64,000 bases of DNA from Actinobacteria bacterium Ga0077560 (GCA_001464275.1 LNFL01000179.1:90458-154457); one strand, 5' to 3'. Counted from the first letter of the stretch, positions 42,736 to 52,109 are shown. A program made the numbers and translations. Notes: generated by a model not told the origin, from the letters alone.

Positions 42736-43841
42736 CGCCCCGTCCGCTCGCGGGCGGCCTCCAGCAGCGCGACGTACCGGTCGGCGCAGACGTCCCAGCT
42801 GAAGCGCTCGGCGGCGCGGGCCGCCGCGGCGGCCCCCAGCGCGGCCCGCCGCCCGGGATCGGCGGCGAGCCCGGCGATCACCCGGGCCAGGCCGTCGGCC
42901 CCCTCGGCCAGCGGGAAGGTGGCGGCGGTGTCGCCCACCACCTCCACGTTGGGGCCGTGGTCCGACACGATCAGCGGCGCTCCGGCGGCCATGGCCTCCA
43001 CGATCACCGGGTGGGTGCCGCCCACCTCCGTGGGCGCGCACATGATCCCGGCGCGGTGCACCAGCTCGCCGTACCCCTCGCCGAACACGTAGCCGGGGAA
43101 CCGCACGTCCGGCCCCGCCAGCTCCCGCAGGCGGGCCTTGTACTCCTCGGCGTACGGCGCGTCGCCCACCACCACCAGCGGCCAGTCGATGCCGCTGCGC
43201 CGATGGGCCTCCACCAGCAGGTGCGCGTTGTTCTCGGGCACCAGCCGCCCGACGAACAGCACGAACCGCCCGGGTTCCACACCCAGCTCGGCGCACAGGC
43301 CGTGGTCGCCGGGGTCGGGGAGCTCGGCGCCGTAGGCGATGGACGGGATCCGCACCCCGTAGCGGCGCTCCAGCTCGTCGGCCACGGCGTCGCTGTCGGT
43401 GGCGGCGATCGTCGCCACGCGGGCGCTGTTGCGCTCGCACCAGCGGATGTAGGCCCGCGCGGGCGCCGGCCACTTGGCGCGCTCGGAGTCCAGGCCGTCG
43501 ATCTGCAGCACGCTCGGGATGCCCGCCAGGCGCGCCAGCGGCACCACCGGCGCGTTGCCCGAGATGAAGTACAGGGCCACGTCGGGGCGCTCGGCCACGG
43601 CCATGCGCGCCGTGCACAGCAGCGTGTGGACCAGTGTGTCGAGGTACTTGTTGCGGATGGTGGGCACATGCACGAGCCGTGCGCCCACGTGGGTGTCGCG
43701 CCGCTCGGTCATGTGCGGCCGGCAGTAGACGGTCACCTGGTGGCCGCGGGCGGTGAACCGCTCGGCCAGGTGCTCCACGGCGGTCTCGAAGCCGCTGTAG
43801 CGGGCGGGGATGCCCCGGGTGCCGAGCATCGCGATCCTCAT
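42720..43841 (-). CDS. GT4 glycosyltransferase
   Basis: A 373-residue GT-B enzyme with the N-terminal block IAMLGTRGIPARYSGFETAVEHLAE, typical of a rhamnosyl/galactosyl GT4 group. FVLFVGRLVPENNAHLLVEA starts the donor domain, and TEVGGTHPVIVEAMAAGAPLIV replaces the common EGFGLP block. It appears intact. ATG 43841 overlaps the stop of the frameshifted GT4 upstream (ATGA), so they were one operon. Donor and acceptor are unknown. Confidence 0.9.
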   Translation of the reverse strand: MRIAMLGTRGIPARYSGFETAVEHLAERFTARGHQVTVYCRPHMTERRDTHVGARLVHVPTIRNKYLDTLVHTLLCTARMAVAERPDVALYFISGNAPVVPLARLAGIPSVLQIDGLDSERAKWPAPARAYIRWCERNSARVATIAATDSDAVADELERRYGVRIPSIAYGAELPDPGDHGLCAELGVEPGRFVLFVGRLVPENNAHLLVEAHRRSGIDWPLVVVGDAPYAEEYKARLRELAGPDVRFPGYVFGEGYGELVHRAGIMCAPTEVGGTHPVIVEAMAAGAPLIVSDHGPNVEVVGDTAATFPLAEGADGLARVIAGLAADPGRRAALGAAAAARAAERFSWDVCADRYVALLEAARERTGRQPAS

Positions 43842-44889
43842 CCGGCCACCTCCCGCAGCACCGCCCAGGCTTCCCGGCCCATCCGCTCGGCGCTGAACGT
43901 GGCGGCCCTGGCCGGTCCCGCGGCGCGCAGGCGGTCGGCCGTGGCGGGCTCCAGCGCCGCTCGCAGCGCCTCGGCCAGGGCGGCCGGGTGCGGTGCGGTG
44001 ACGAGGGCCGCGTCGCCCACCACCTCGGGCAGCGCGCCGCGGTCGCTCACCACCAGGGGGCTGCCGCACGCCATGGCCTCCACGGCGGGCAGTCCGAAGC
44101 CCTCGTGCTCACCGCCGCGGCCGCGTAGAGGTCGGCCAGCTCCTGGTCGGGCACGCGGCCCAGCAGCCGCACGCGCGGAGCCCGCTGCAGCGCGGCCTCG
44201 GCGCCGGCGGGCTGCCCGGCCAGCACCAGCTCCAGGTCCGGGTCTCCCAGCAGGTGCAGGGCCTCGGCCAGTGCGGGCAGGTTCTTGCGCGGCCCCAGGT
44301 CGCCCACCGCCAGGCAGTACCGCCCCAGGCCGTGGCGGGTGGCCACCCGCTCGGCGGCGCCGTCGCGCGGGCCGAAGGCGGGTGCGGGCGCGGGGGTCAC
44401 CACGCGCACGCGGTTCTCGGGGACCCCCATGGCGTCCACGATCTCCGCGCGGGCGGTCTGCGACAGCGCCAGCACGGCCGCCGCCCGCCGGGCCGATCGC
44501 GGCACCAGCGTGCGCAGCAGGGCGCGGGCCCGCGGGCTCAGCCACTCGGGGTGGGTCATGAAGGAGGCGTCGTGCACCGCCAGCGCCACCGGCACGCCGG
44601 CGCGGGGCGGGGCGATGTAGGTGAACACCGCCGCGTCGGCGCCGATGGCGCCCATCACCCGCCCGGCGCCGCGCAGCAGGCGGGCCGCGTTCCCGGCGCC
44701 CACGCCGGCGTGGGGGACCGCGTCGGGCAGCTGGGCGATGCCGCCGGGGTGAGCCACCAGCGCCCACGCCTCGTCACCGGCGGCCGCCGTGGCGGCCAGC
44801 GCCGACACCAGCCCCACGGCGTATCTGGCGTTGCCCGCGTCGCCGGCGTGTTGCTGGCCGGCCATGTGGCAGTCCACCGCGACGCGCAT
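43838..44889 (-). pseudogene. GT4 glycosyltransferase with internal frameshift
   Basis: From ATG 44889 the first frame gives VAVDCHMAGQQHAGDAGNARY, a normal GT4 core with LAVGDLGPRKNLPAL, and LADLYAAAAV. Near 44108-44112 the sense moves to a second frame with EHEGFGLPAVEAMACGSPLVV to the end. Between the two, the family normally has about five residues such as F-V-x-P-S, so roughly 16 bases appear deleted. The product would be cut before the nucleotide-sugar site. A real deletion or an assembly error are both possible. Confidence 0.8.
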
Positions 44890-45986
44890 CAGGCGGTCCC
44901 GGCCGCGCGTCGGTAGGTCTCGGCGTGTCCGGCCGCGCAGGCCGCCCATCCGAACCCCGCGGCGTGCGCCCGGCCCCGGCGTCCGCGGGCCGCCAGGCCC
45001 TCACGGTCGCACAGCGCATCGGTGAGGGCGCGCGCCAGGCCCCGCTCACCGCCCTCCTCCACGACGATCGCCTCGGGGCCGCCCGCCTCGCGCAGGGCGG
45101 GGGTGTCGGCCACCAGCACCGGGCATCCGGCGCTCAGGGCCTCGGCGATCGGCAGGCCGAAGCCCTCGAAGGCGCTGTTGCTCACCAGCAGGGTGGCGGT
45201 GCCGTACAGGCGGTCCAGCTCGGTGTCGTCCACGAAGCCGCGGCGCTCACATCCCTCGGACGCCCCGCAGGCGGCGGTCACGGCGGCCTCGTCGGCGCCG
45301 CCGGCGCCCACCAGCACCAGCCGGCACGGCGGTGGGTCGGCGGGGGCGGCGGCCAGGTAGGCCCGGTGGGCGGCGATCAGCTCGGGCACGCGCTTGCGCG
45401 GCTCGAACTCACCCACGTGCAGCACGATCGCCTCGCGGGGGCCGTCGCCGGGGGTGCGCGGCGTGATGCCCGTGTGGATCACCCGGATCCGGGCGGGCTC
45501 GATGCCGTAGATGCGCGTCAGGTCGTCCGCTGTCGTCCTGGAGACGGCGATCACCGTGGCGGCCCGCCGCGCGGAGGTGCGCGTGAACAGCCGGGCGTAG
45601 CGCCGGAACCCGCCGGGGTAGGCCTCGGGCATCACCTCCCAGCTCAGGTCGTGCACGGTCACCACCCGGGGGCAGGGGGTCCATGCGGGCGCCCAGTTGA
45701 ACGGGGCGTGCAGCACGTCGGCGCGGTGGCGCAGGGCCAGCAGCGGCAGCGCGATGTGCGTCCAGGCGAGGTCGATCAGCAGGTTGCCGATGCTGGTGAG
45801 GGCGTTGCGGCGGGGCAGCGCGGGCGGTCCGTACGCGGCGCGCACGTCGATCTCCATGTGGGCGCCGAGGGCTCGGATGAGGCCGTCGATGTACCGCGCC
45901 GACCCGGTGCGCCGGCGCCGGGCCATGCGGGCGTCGATCAGGACGACGGTGCGGCGGGGCGTGGGGGGCGCGTCGTGCTCATGCAC
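44889..45986 (-). CDS. GT4 glycosyltransferase
   Basis: A 365-residue GT-B enzyme that reads through intact. It has LIDARMARRRRTGSARYIDGL, HDLSWEVMPEAYPGGFRRYAR, VLHVGEFEPRKRVPELI and FEGFGLPIAEALSAGCPVLV. Layout is that of mannosyl- or rhamnosyl-type GT4 enzymes. GTG 45986 has GAGGCG 5 bases upstream and overlaps the previous gene by 8 bases. Its stop overlaps the following ATG by one base. It lies between two frameshifted GT4 genes. Confidence 0.88.
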   Translation of the reverse strand: MHEHDAPPTPRRTVVLIDARMARRRRTGSARYIDGLIRALGAHMEIDVRAAYGPPALPRRNALTSIGNLLIDLAWTHIALPLLALRHRADVLHAPFNWAPAWTPCPRVVTVHDLSWEVMPEAYPGGFRRYARLFTRTSARRAATVIAVSRTTADDLTRIYGIEPARIRVIHTGITPRTPGDGPREAIVLHVGEFEPRKRVPELIAAHRAYLAAAPADPPPCRLVLVGAGGADEAAVTAACGASEGCERRGFVDDTELDRLYGTATLLVSNSAFEGFGLPIAEALSAGCPVLVADTPALREAGGPEAIVVEEGGERGLARALTDALCDREGLAARGRRGRAHAAGFGWAACAAGHAETYRRAAGTA

Positions 45987-47065
45987 GGAGCGCCTCGTCG
46001 TACGCCTCGGCGGTCCGCGTCGCGGCCTCCACCCAGCTGAACTGCTGGGCGCGGCGTGCACCCATGGCCACCATCCGGCCGCGCTCGGAGGGGTCGGTGG
46101 CCAGGCGTTCGATGGCCCGTGCCCACGGGTCGGCGTCCAGGCGCGGCAGGGACGGCAGGTCGGGGCCGGTCACCTCCACCAGGCCGGGCGCGTCGCTGGC
46201 CAGCACGGGCACGCCCGCGGCCATGGCCTCCAGGGCGGGCAGCCCGAACCCCTCGATCAGCGAGGGGATCAGCACCGCCAGCGCGCCGGATCGCAGCCGG
46301 TCGAGTGTGTCGTCGTCCACGTAGCCCAGCAGGTCCACGCGGTCCTCCACGCCCAGCCGCTTCACCGTCTTGGCCAGGCGCTCGGCGCGGCGGCGCGACC
46401 AGGGCCCGGCGATCTTGAGGCGCACGTCCTCCACGCGGACCTTGGCGATGGCCTCCACGGCCAGGTCGGTGTTCTTGTGGGGTTCCAGGCTCTGGGTCAC
46501 CAGCACGTACCGGCCGATCTCCCCGGGGGTGCCCAGCACCGCGGTGCTCACGCCGCTCGGCACGCCGTGGGGGATCACCCGCACGCGCTCCGGCGGGATG
46601 CCGGCCAGGCTGGTCAGGTCCGACGCGGTGCTCACCGACGGCGCGATGATGATCCGGGCCCGCCGCAGGCACGCCAGGTAGTGGTGGTAGGCGCGGCGTT
46701 CGGCGATGCGGTGGCCGGACAGGTACAGGGCGGGGTACCGCAGCGGGATGAGGTCGTGGCAGGTGGCGATCACCGGGCCGTCCTCGGGGATGATCCCGGG
46801 CTGGGTGGCGTGGAACAGCCTCGGCCGCAGCTCGGCGATCCGCTTCACACCCGCGCGTCCGGGCCGCGGGTCGGGGATCAGCGGCACCGACCATTCCTTC
46901 AGGTGCACGCTGTGCTGCGCGAAGCTCTCGGGCGCCCGGTGGTCGTCGCGCACCAGCAGCTCGGGGGGCAAATCCGTCGAGGAGTCCGCGCACGTAGGTG
47001 CCGATCCCGCGCACCCCGTGGGGCCCGGCGATGGGCGTGGCATCCAGCAGTACGCGCGGCGGCAT
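45979..47065 (-). pseudogene. GT4 glycosyltransferase with frameshift at a homopolymer
   Basis: ATG 47065 begins PPRVLLDATPIAGPHGVRGI, then GTYVRGLLDGFA, a normal GT4 N-terminus. A run of six G on the plus strand at 46963-46968 then breaks the frame. The second frame reads PPELLVRDDHRAPESFAQHS on to LVTQSLEPHKNTDLAVEAI and LIEGFGLPALEAMAAGVPVL. Five bases in the run would restore one 362-residue enzyme. A single-base homopolymer change is the commonest assembly error, but also a common phase-variation or decay event. Confidence 0.8.
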
Positions 47066-47110
47066 CCCGGAACCGTATCCAACGGCGGGTCCCCGGTCGC
47101 GTCCGGCCTC

Positions 47111-48127
47111 TCAGTTCACGCGCACCGCCTCGGTGCGTGTGATGGCGGGCGCGTAGGGCCAGCCGATGTCGGTGGGCACCGCCACGCGGATGCGCAGGGT
47201 GAACCGCGGGGCCCGGGGGTTCGCGCGCAGCAGTCGCGCGAGCGCGAACCGGCCGCCGCGCTCCGTGGTGACCTGCTGCCACAGCCGCCATCCGCGGCCG
47301 GGATCGAGGTACTGGAGCTGCACGAGCTTTCCGGCCACCGCCGGGCGGACCCAGCCGGAGATCCGCACCACCCCCGGTGCCCGCACCGACCGGGTCACGT
47401 GGAGCACGCGCACCACCGGCCGCAGCTCGACCCGCACGGTCCGTTGCCAGCCGTCGCCGGAGATCGTCCAGTTGCCGGGCCGCGCGAAGCGGGTGGCGAT
47501 CCGGAAGACACCGTCGTCGCCGCTGCGTGCAACCGAGTGGATCGCTCCGGACGGGTCGCGCAGCTCCAGGGGCGCGCCGGGCACGGGACCCCCACCGGGC
47601 GACAGGAGCGTCCCGGCGAGCTGGGCCACGGCCCCGAACCGCAACCTCAGGCGCGATGCGAGCCCGGCGGCGAGCGGCGTCCCGCTCGCGGTCTCCGATG
47701 GTCCATCGCCCACCGCGCCGCCGCCCACCGTGACCGTCACGGGCGTGGCCGGCACCGGGGGCCCGGCCACCACCGGCGAGGTCGCGGTCGCCACCCCGTC
47801 GGCGCCCGCCACCCCGGCCGGCCGCACGAGCGCCCGCAGCGTCGCACCCACGTCGGCCGCGACGGGCCGGTACTCCATTCCCGCCGCCGCGGTGATGTCC
47901 GCGCAGCGCAGGCTCCCGGCCTCACATCGCTGCCAGGTCACGGCGAAGCCCGCGGGTGTGGTGTCCCACACACCGGGTTCCACCGACACGACTGCGCCCA
48001 CGCGCGGCGTGCCCGTTGCCGGCATCACCAGGTAGGGCGCCAGCAGTGGCTGGGGGGTCGCCCCAGCGGCGGGCGCAAGCACGGCGAGCGCGGCGATCGC
48101 GCCCGTGACCAGTGCCCCGGAGGTCAC
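47111..48127 (-). CDS. Secreted Ig-like/beta-rich protein
   Basis: The 338-residue protein has a signal peptide (about 4-27, ending PAAGATPQP) and then a module with VTWQRCEAGSLRCADITAAAG and YRPVAADVGATLRALV. That WQRC-type module is common in secreted thermoleophilic actinobacterial proteins. The second half contains FRIATRFARPGNWTISGDGW and similar beta-rich segments. GTG 48127 overlaps the upstream stop as GTGA. It shares layout with the 48124 gene and may act with it outside the cell. Function unknown. Confidence 0.8.
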   Translation of the reverse strand: MTSGALVTGAIAALAVLAPAAGATPQPLLAPYLVMPATGTPRVGAVVSVEPGVWDTTPAGFAVTWQRCEAGSLRCADITAAAGMEYRPVAADVGATLRALVRPAGVAGADGVATATSPVVAGPPVPATPVTVTVGGGAVGDGPSETASGTPLAAGLASRLRLRFGAVAQLAGTLLSPGGGPVPGAPLELRDPSGAIHSVARSGDDGVFRIATRFARPGNWTISGDGWQRTVRVELRPVVRVLHVTRSVRAPGVVRISGWVRPAVAGKLVQLQYLDPGRGWRLWQQVTTERGGRFALARLLRANPRAPRFTLRIRVAVPTDIGWPYAPAITRTEAVRVN

Positions 48128-50133
48128 CGGACCACTCCGCGCAGCGACACGGCGGCGCCCTCGTAGTCCCAGCCACGCTGCTCCGGCACCAGGATGCGAT
48201 GCCGCCCCGGTCGTGCCGGCGCCGCGATCCGCACCGTTCCGTCGGCGGCGGTGGTTGCGGTCACGACGGTCGCCCAACCGGTTCCGCCCAGCCGCTGGAG
48301 GCGGACGGTGCGGCCGGCCATGGCGGGCATCACGTGCACGCCCACGGTGAGGATGCCCGCCCGCGTCATGGCCCGGGCGACGATCACGGGGGCGACGGCG
48401 ACGCGGACGGCCGCCGCGGTCCACCGCTGCCCCACCGCCCGGATGCGCCACGCCCCACCCCGTGTCGCGGTCGCCCCGGCGATGATGCGCCCGGTGGAGG
48501 TGGTGTGTCCGGAACCCACCACGGACCCACCGGGGTCGATCACCTGCAGCGCGACGTCCGCCACCGGGCGCCCGCCGCGCAGCAGCGTTCCGCCGATCCG
48601 CAGCCGCCGGCCGAACACCGCACGCCGGACGGTGGCCCCGGCGATCCGCAGTGCCGCCGGACCCGTGTCGCCGTCGACGGCGGGCGCGCGGCCGATCACC
48701 GGCACCGGCAGCGCGTCCGCGGGCGGCGCGGCCGAGGGGTGCCAGGTGAGCCGGACGACCCGGATCGACTCGTTGCCGGCCATGTCGCAGGCGCGGACCC
48801 GGATCTGGTAATCGCCGCTGGGGAGTCCGCGCATCGGCAGCTTCACCTCGCCGCTGCGGGCCAGCGCCGCGCCGGGCAGCTCCACCACGGGCGTCCACGC
48901 CGAGCCGGCACCGGCGAGCGACACCACGGCCTGGCAGGCGCCCAGGCCGGAGCCACCCTCATCGGCGAGCTGCATCAGCAGCAGCGGTCCGCCCGTCGCG
49001 GCCACATCCACCTGCAGGCGGTCGATGGTGGGTGCCGTCCGGTCGATGCGCGTCGTGCGCGCCGGGGATGCCGCGGACGCGTGCCCCACCCGGTCCACGG
49101 CCCGGGCCCGCACCTGATGGACGCCGTCGGACTGCATCGCCCAGCGGTTGGCCTGGACCACCCACGGCCCGCCATCGACGCTGAACTCGTTGTGGCTCCA
49201 GCCGGACGCGGCGTCGGCCGAGGGCTCGGAGCTCACCCAGACCTCCGCGGCATTGGTCCAGGCGTCGGTGTCGACCCGTACCTCGGGGATCGCCGGCGGC
49301 GTCCGGTCGAGGTTGAACGCGGCGGTCGCGGTGCGGGTGTCCCATCCGGGGGCGGACCGGCTCACCCGCACCGTGTGCTGGCCGTCGGGCAGGCTGCCCA
49401 CCGGCACGTCCGCCGAGATCGCGCCGTCCGCGGGGTCGCCCAGGGAGACGAGGCCCCCGCCGATCGACTCGGCTCGCACCTCGCCCCGGTTGAAGGCGTT
49501 GTCGGACTGCGTGAAGCGCACCGGGACGGTGGCGCCGGTCACCCAGGCGGCATCCACCACCGGGGCGGACACCGTGGGGCCCACCTGGTCCATGACCGCG
49601 ACGCGCGTGAGGTCCGTGGTCCACGTGACCGTGGTGCCGCTCACGCCACGGCGCATCACCACCTGCAGCCCCACGCACCTGCTGGGCGTCATGGCCCGCG
49701 CGGCACCGGCCCAGGGTCCGAGGGCGTCGGCGCGGCGCAGGGGGAGGTCGGCATCCGGGAGCGCGGTGAGCGTGCCGTTGTCGGTGTTCGCGAGCACGGC
49801 TGCGGCATCACCCAGGGATGTGTGCCAGCGGCCCACCAGGTACTGGAAGCCGACGATCGCCGTGCCGGGCCCGTACGGGGTGCAGTACGTCTGCGTGGCC
49901 CAGTGCGCCCCGACGGCCCCGGCCCCCGGGTAGCCGCGGACGGCGGCGTGGTTCGGCGGTCCGTCGGGCACCAGCGATCCACCCAGGGCGTCGCCGGCGG
50001 TGAAGCGCGCCGGCATCTCGAACACCGGCGTGTCGGCCACCGCCGGGACCGCCATCGCGGCCAGCGCCGCCAGTCCGGCCAGGGCGGTCGCGGCGGTCCG
50101 CCGGGGCGTGGTCGTTCGGTGTGGGTGGTTCAT
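48124..50133 (-). CDS. Large secreted multi-domain beta-rich protein
   Basis: The 669-residue protein has a signal peptide (about 14-34, AVADTPVF). The middle region has repeated Ig/bacterial-surface style segments with DRTPPAIPEVRVD, VDRVGHASAASPA, DRTAPTIDRLQVD and CDMAGNESIRVVRL, typical of extracellular Ig-like repeats. The C-terminal region resembles that of the next gene (GRRLRIGGTLLRGGRPV, GRTVRLQRLGGTGW). ATG 50133 has GAGGA 5 bases upstream. It is 62 bases downstream of the sigma-factor gene and could be in its operon or regulon. No enzyme motif is visible. Confidence 0.8.
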   Translation of the reverse strand: MNHPHRTTTPRRTAATALAGLAALAAMAVPAVADTPVFEMPARFTAGDALGGSLVPDGPPNHAAVRGYPGAGAVGAHWATQTYCTPYGPGTAIVGFQYLVGRWHTSLGDAAAVLANTDNGTLTALPDADLPLRRADALGPWAGAARAMTPSRCVGLQVVMRRGVSGTTVTWTTDLTRVAVMDQVGPTVSAPVVDAAWVTGATVPVRFTQSDNAFNRGEVRAESIGGGLVSLGDPADGAISADVPVGSLPDGQHTVRVSRSAPGWDTRTATAAFNLDRTPPAIPEVRVDTDAWTNAAEVWVSSEPSADAASGWSHNEFSVDGGPWVVQANRWAMQSDGVHQVRARAVDRVGHASAASPARTTRIDRTAPTIDRLQVDVAATGGPLLLMQLADEGGSGLGACQAVVSLAGAGSAWTPVVELPGAALARSGEVKLPMRGLPSGDYQIRVRACDMAGNESIRVVRLTWHPSAAPPADALPVPVIGRAPAVDGDTGPAALRIAGATVRRAVFGRRLRIGGTLLRGGRPVADVALQVIDPGGSVVGSGHTTSTGRIIAGATATRGGAWRIRAVGQRWTAAAVRVAVAPVIVARAMTRAGILTVGVHVMPAMAGRTVRLQRLGGTGWATVVTATTAADGTVRIAAPARPGRHRILVPEQRGWDYEGAAVSLRGVVR

Positions 50134-50195
50134 CGTGGTCCTCGGGAAGGTGGAAGTGCCGATCGGGGGGCGCGCGAGTTTCGGGCGGCCCCCGC

Positions 50196-51467
50196 TCAGG
50201 GACCCGGTCCCATGCCGATGCCTCTCGCCCCGGCCAGGTCCGCGGCGGCCCGCGTGGGCGGCGCCGGCCTGGTCACCGGCCGTTGCGGCCCCGAGGTGGG
50301 GCGGCCCACCGTGGCCGTCGTGGTGGCCGGGGCCCGGCGCCGGACGGCGGCACGTGCCCCGAGCCGCGCGACGCGTTCGAGCTCGCGCCGGCTGATGCGG
50401 ACCCCGGCGCCGGGCGGGGCGGGCGCGGCGGCGGTGGTGCGTGGTGCCGGTGCGGCGTCGGCGGCGGACTCCACCATGGAGAGCGCCTGGGCGGTGGCCG
50501 CCAGCGGCAGGCGCACGACCGGCTGGGCGGGGCTGTGCCCGCCGGTGAGCATCGGCACGCCCGCGGTTCCCGCCACGGCGGCGATCGCCGCGCCCGTGCC
50601 CACCTTCGCCGCCACCGAACCGGGTGCGTCCATCGCCACCTGCAGCACCTGGCCCAGCCGCACCGTCGCGCCCGCGCCCAGCCGGTCGAACCACGCCAGC
50701 GCCGGCGACGGATCGGGTGCGCTCGCATGGCCGCCCGCACCCAGGACGAGGGCGACGGGCACGATGGCGGCCAGGCCCTCGTCCCGCCGCTGGCGATCGC
50801 GCAACGTCGCGCGGCACGCCCGGCAATGCCGCAGGTGGCGGTTCACGCGCCGCCGCTCGCGGCCGTCGGCGATCCCGGCGGCGACACGGTCGATGGCGTC
50901 GGCGAGCACCGCGCAGCCCTCGCCCTCGCCGATCGCCAGCTCCAGCCGGGTGAGGGCGGCGCGACCCTCCAGGATCGATCGCTCCACCTTGCGCCGCGAG
51001 AACCCGGTGACGGCCTCGATGGCGGCGTAGCTGGCCCCGGAGGCCTGCAGGAGCACGCAGACCCGCTGCGCCTCGGTGAGTCTGCCGAGGGCGTCCTGCA
51101 GGATGAGGTAGCGCTCCCGCCACTGCGCCCGCACCTCGGCGGGCTGTCTCGTGTCGGGGAGCAGCTGCGCGGCATCGGCCGCATCCCCGCGGCCCAGCGG
51201 GCCCTCGCGGCGGCGGGCGCCGGAGACCGCGAGCGCCTCGTTGCGCAGCACCACCCGAAGCCAGGCCATGAACCGCTCCGGCTCCGCCGTTGGCGCTCGC
51301 AGCAGCGCGATCTCCATGGCGCGCTGGTAGGCGTCCTCCGCATCCGCCAGCGAACGCGTGAACCTGGTGGCGTAGCGGATGAGGCCCGGCGCGGAGGACA
51401 TGGCCTCGCATACGGCGCGGCGGCGGTCGTCAGGGGTGGGAGTGGTCTCGTTCACGTCACGGCTCAT
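50196..51467 (-). CDS. ECF-type sigma factor fused to an anti-sigma-like zinc segment
   Basis: The 423-residue protein starts with sigma regions 2 (LADAEDAYQRAMEIALLR, then WLRVVLRNEALAVS) and 4 (LTEAQRVCVLLQASGASYAA, then FSRRKVERSILEGRAAL). After about 205 comes His211-x3-Cys215-x2-Cys218, the zinc-binding pattern of anti-sigma domains. A hydrophobic stretch at about 232-245 and a long Ala/Pro/Arg-rich tail follow. Fusion suggests self-regulation of the sigma factor. Genes downstream encode secreted proteins. ATG 51467 lacks a good ribosome site, so the start is less certain. Confidence 0.82.
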   Translation of the reverse strand: MSRDVNETTPTPDDRRRAVCEAMSSAPGLIRYATRFTRSLADAEDAYQRAMEIALLRAPTAEPERFMAWLRVVLRNEALAVSGARRREGPLGRGDAADAAQLLPDTRQPAEVRAQWRERYLILQDALGRLTEAQRVCVLLQASGASYAAIEAVTGFSRRKVERSILEGRAALTRLELAIGEGEGCAVLADAIDRVAAGIADGRERRRVNRHLRHCRACRATLRDRQRRDEGLAAIVPVALVLGAGGHASAPDPSPALAWFDRLGAGATVRLGQVLQVAMDAPGSVAAKVGTGAAIAAVAGTAGVPMLTGGHSPAQPVVRLPLAATAQALSMVESAADAAPAPRTTAAAPAPPGAGVRISRRELERVARLGARAAVRRRAPATTTATVGRPTSGPQRPVTRPAPPTRAAADLAGARGIGMGPGP

Positions 51468-51586
51468 GGAAAACGACGGAATCGCCGAATTCGCGCGATG
51501 ACATCACGCGGATGCGGTACTGAACGAGAGACATTCGGATGGGTGCCGTCCCCCCATCAGGAGGGACCGGCGCGCGAGACCACTTC

Positions 51587-51608
51587 CGCAATTTGCGAAG
51601 ACTTCGCA
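51587..51608. promoter_or_regulatory. Overlapping palindromes between divergent sigma and thioesterase genes
   Basis: CGCAATTTGCG (51587-51597) and TGCGAAGACTTCGCA (51594-51608) are two overlapping inverted repeats in the 200-base divergent gap. Each has arms around one central base. This AT-richer patch in GC-rich DNA looks like an operator for a dimeric regulator. No regulator is known, and the role is inferred from sequence symmetry and place only. Confidence 0.35.
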
Positions 51609-51667
51609 TGATGCGGGGGCGCTTCGGGCGTGAGCCGGGGTCGTCGGGCGTGGTCTAGGCTGGCCGC

Positions 51668-52099
51668 GTGACCCCCCTCGTCCACACCCACCGCTTCCGG
51701 CTGGTCATGTCCGAGGTCGATGTGGCGCAGATCCACTTCACCGCGCTGTTCCGGTGGATGGACCGGGGCCTCACCGAGTGGCTCGCCGAGGCCGGGTACC
51801 CGTTCACGCGGCTGCTGGCGGAGGGCCCCGGCATCCCGATCGTCGATGCCCGCGCGCGCTTCCATGGGCGGCTCATGCTCGACGACATGATCTGCCTCAC
51901 CACCTGGGCCGCCGCGGTGGGGAACTCATCCTTCCGCAGCCGGCACCGCTTCACCCGCGACGGTCAGCTCATGGCCGAGGGCGAGCTGGTGCACGTGTGC
52001 GTGGACCGCGAGACCCGCAACACGCTCCCCGCGCCGGAGTGGCTGCGGGCGATCGCGGCGCCCGACGCCTGGCACCCGCCGGCGGACGCCGACGCCTGA
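51668..52099 (+). CDS. Acyl-CoA thioesterase, 4HBT family (YbgC/FcbC-like)
   Basis: The 143-residue hot-dog-fold protein has THRFRLVMSEVDVAQIHFTALFRWMDRGL. The Asp before the middle helix, with RFHGRLMLDDMICLTT and RSRHRFTRDGQLMAEGELVHVCVD, matches 4HBT acyl-CoA thioesterases. The usual catalytic Asp in DxDxxGHV is present as EVDVAQIHF. The substrate is unknown. The GTG start has no nearby gene on its strand, and the hairpin after its stop ends the transcript. Confidence 0.88.
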   Translation: MTPLVHTHRFRLVMSEVDVAQIHFTALFRWMDRGLTEWLAEAGYPFTRLLAEGPGIPIVDARARFHGRLMLDDMICLTTWAAAVGNSSFRSRHRFTRDGQLMAEGELVHVCVDRETRNTLPAPEWLRAIAAPDAWHPPADADA

Positions 52100-52109
52100 A
52101 CCGATGGGG

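Noticed and set aside
48112..51030. A 972-codon plus-strand frame opposite the secreted proteins and sigma factor
   Set aside because: His/Arg/Gly-rich with no motif; the opposite strand has signal peptides, Ig-like repeats and sigma regions.
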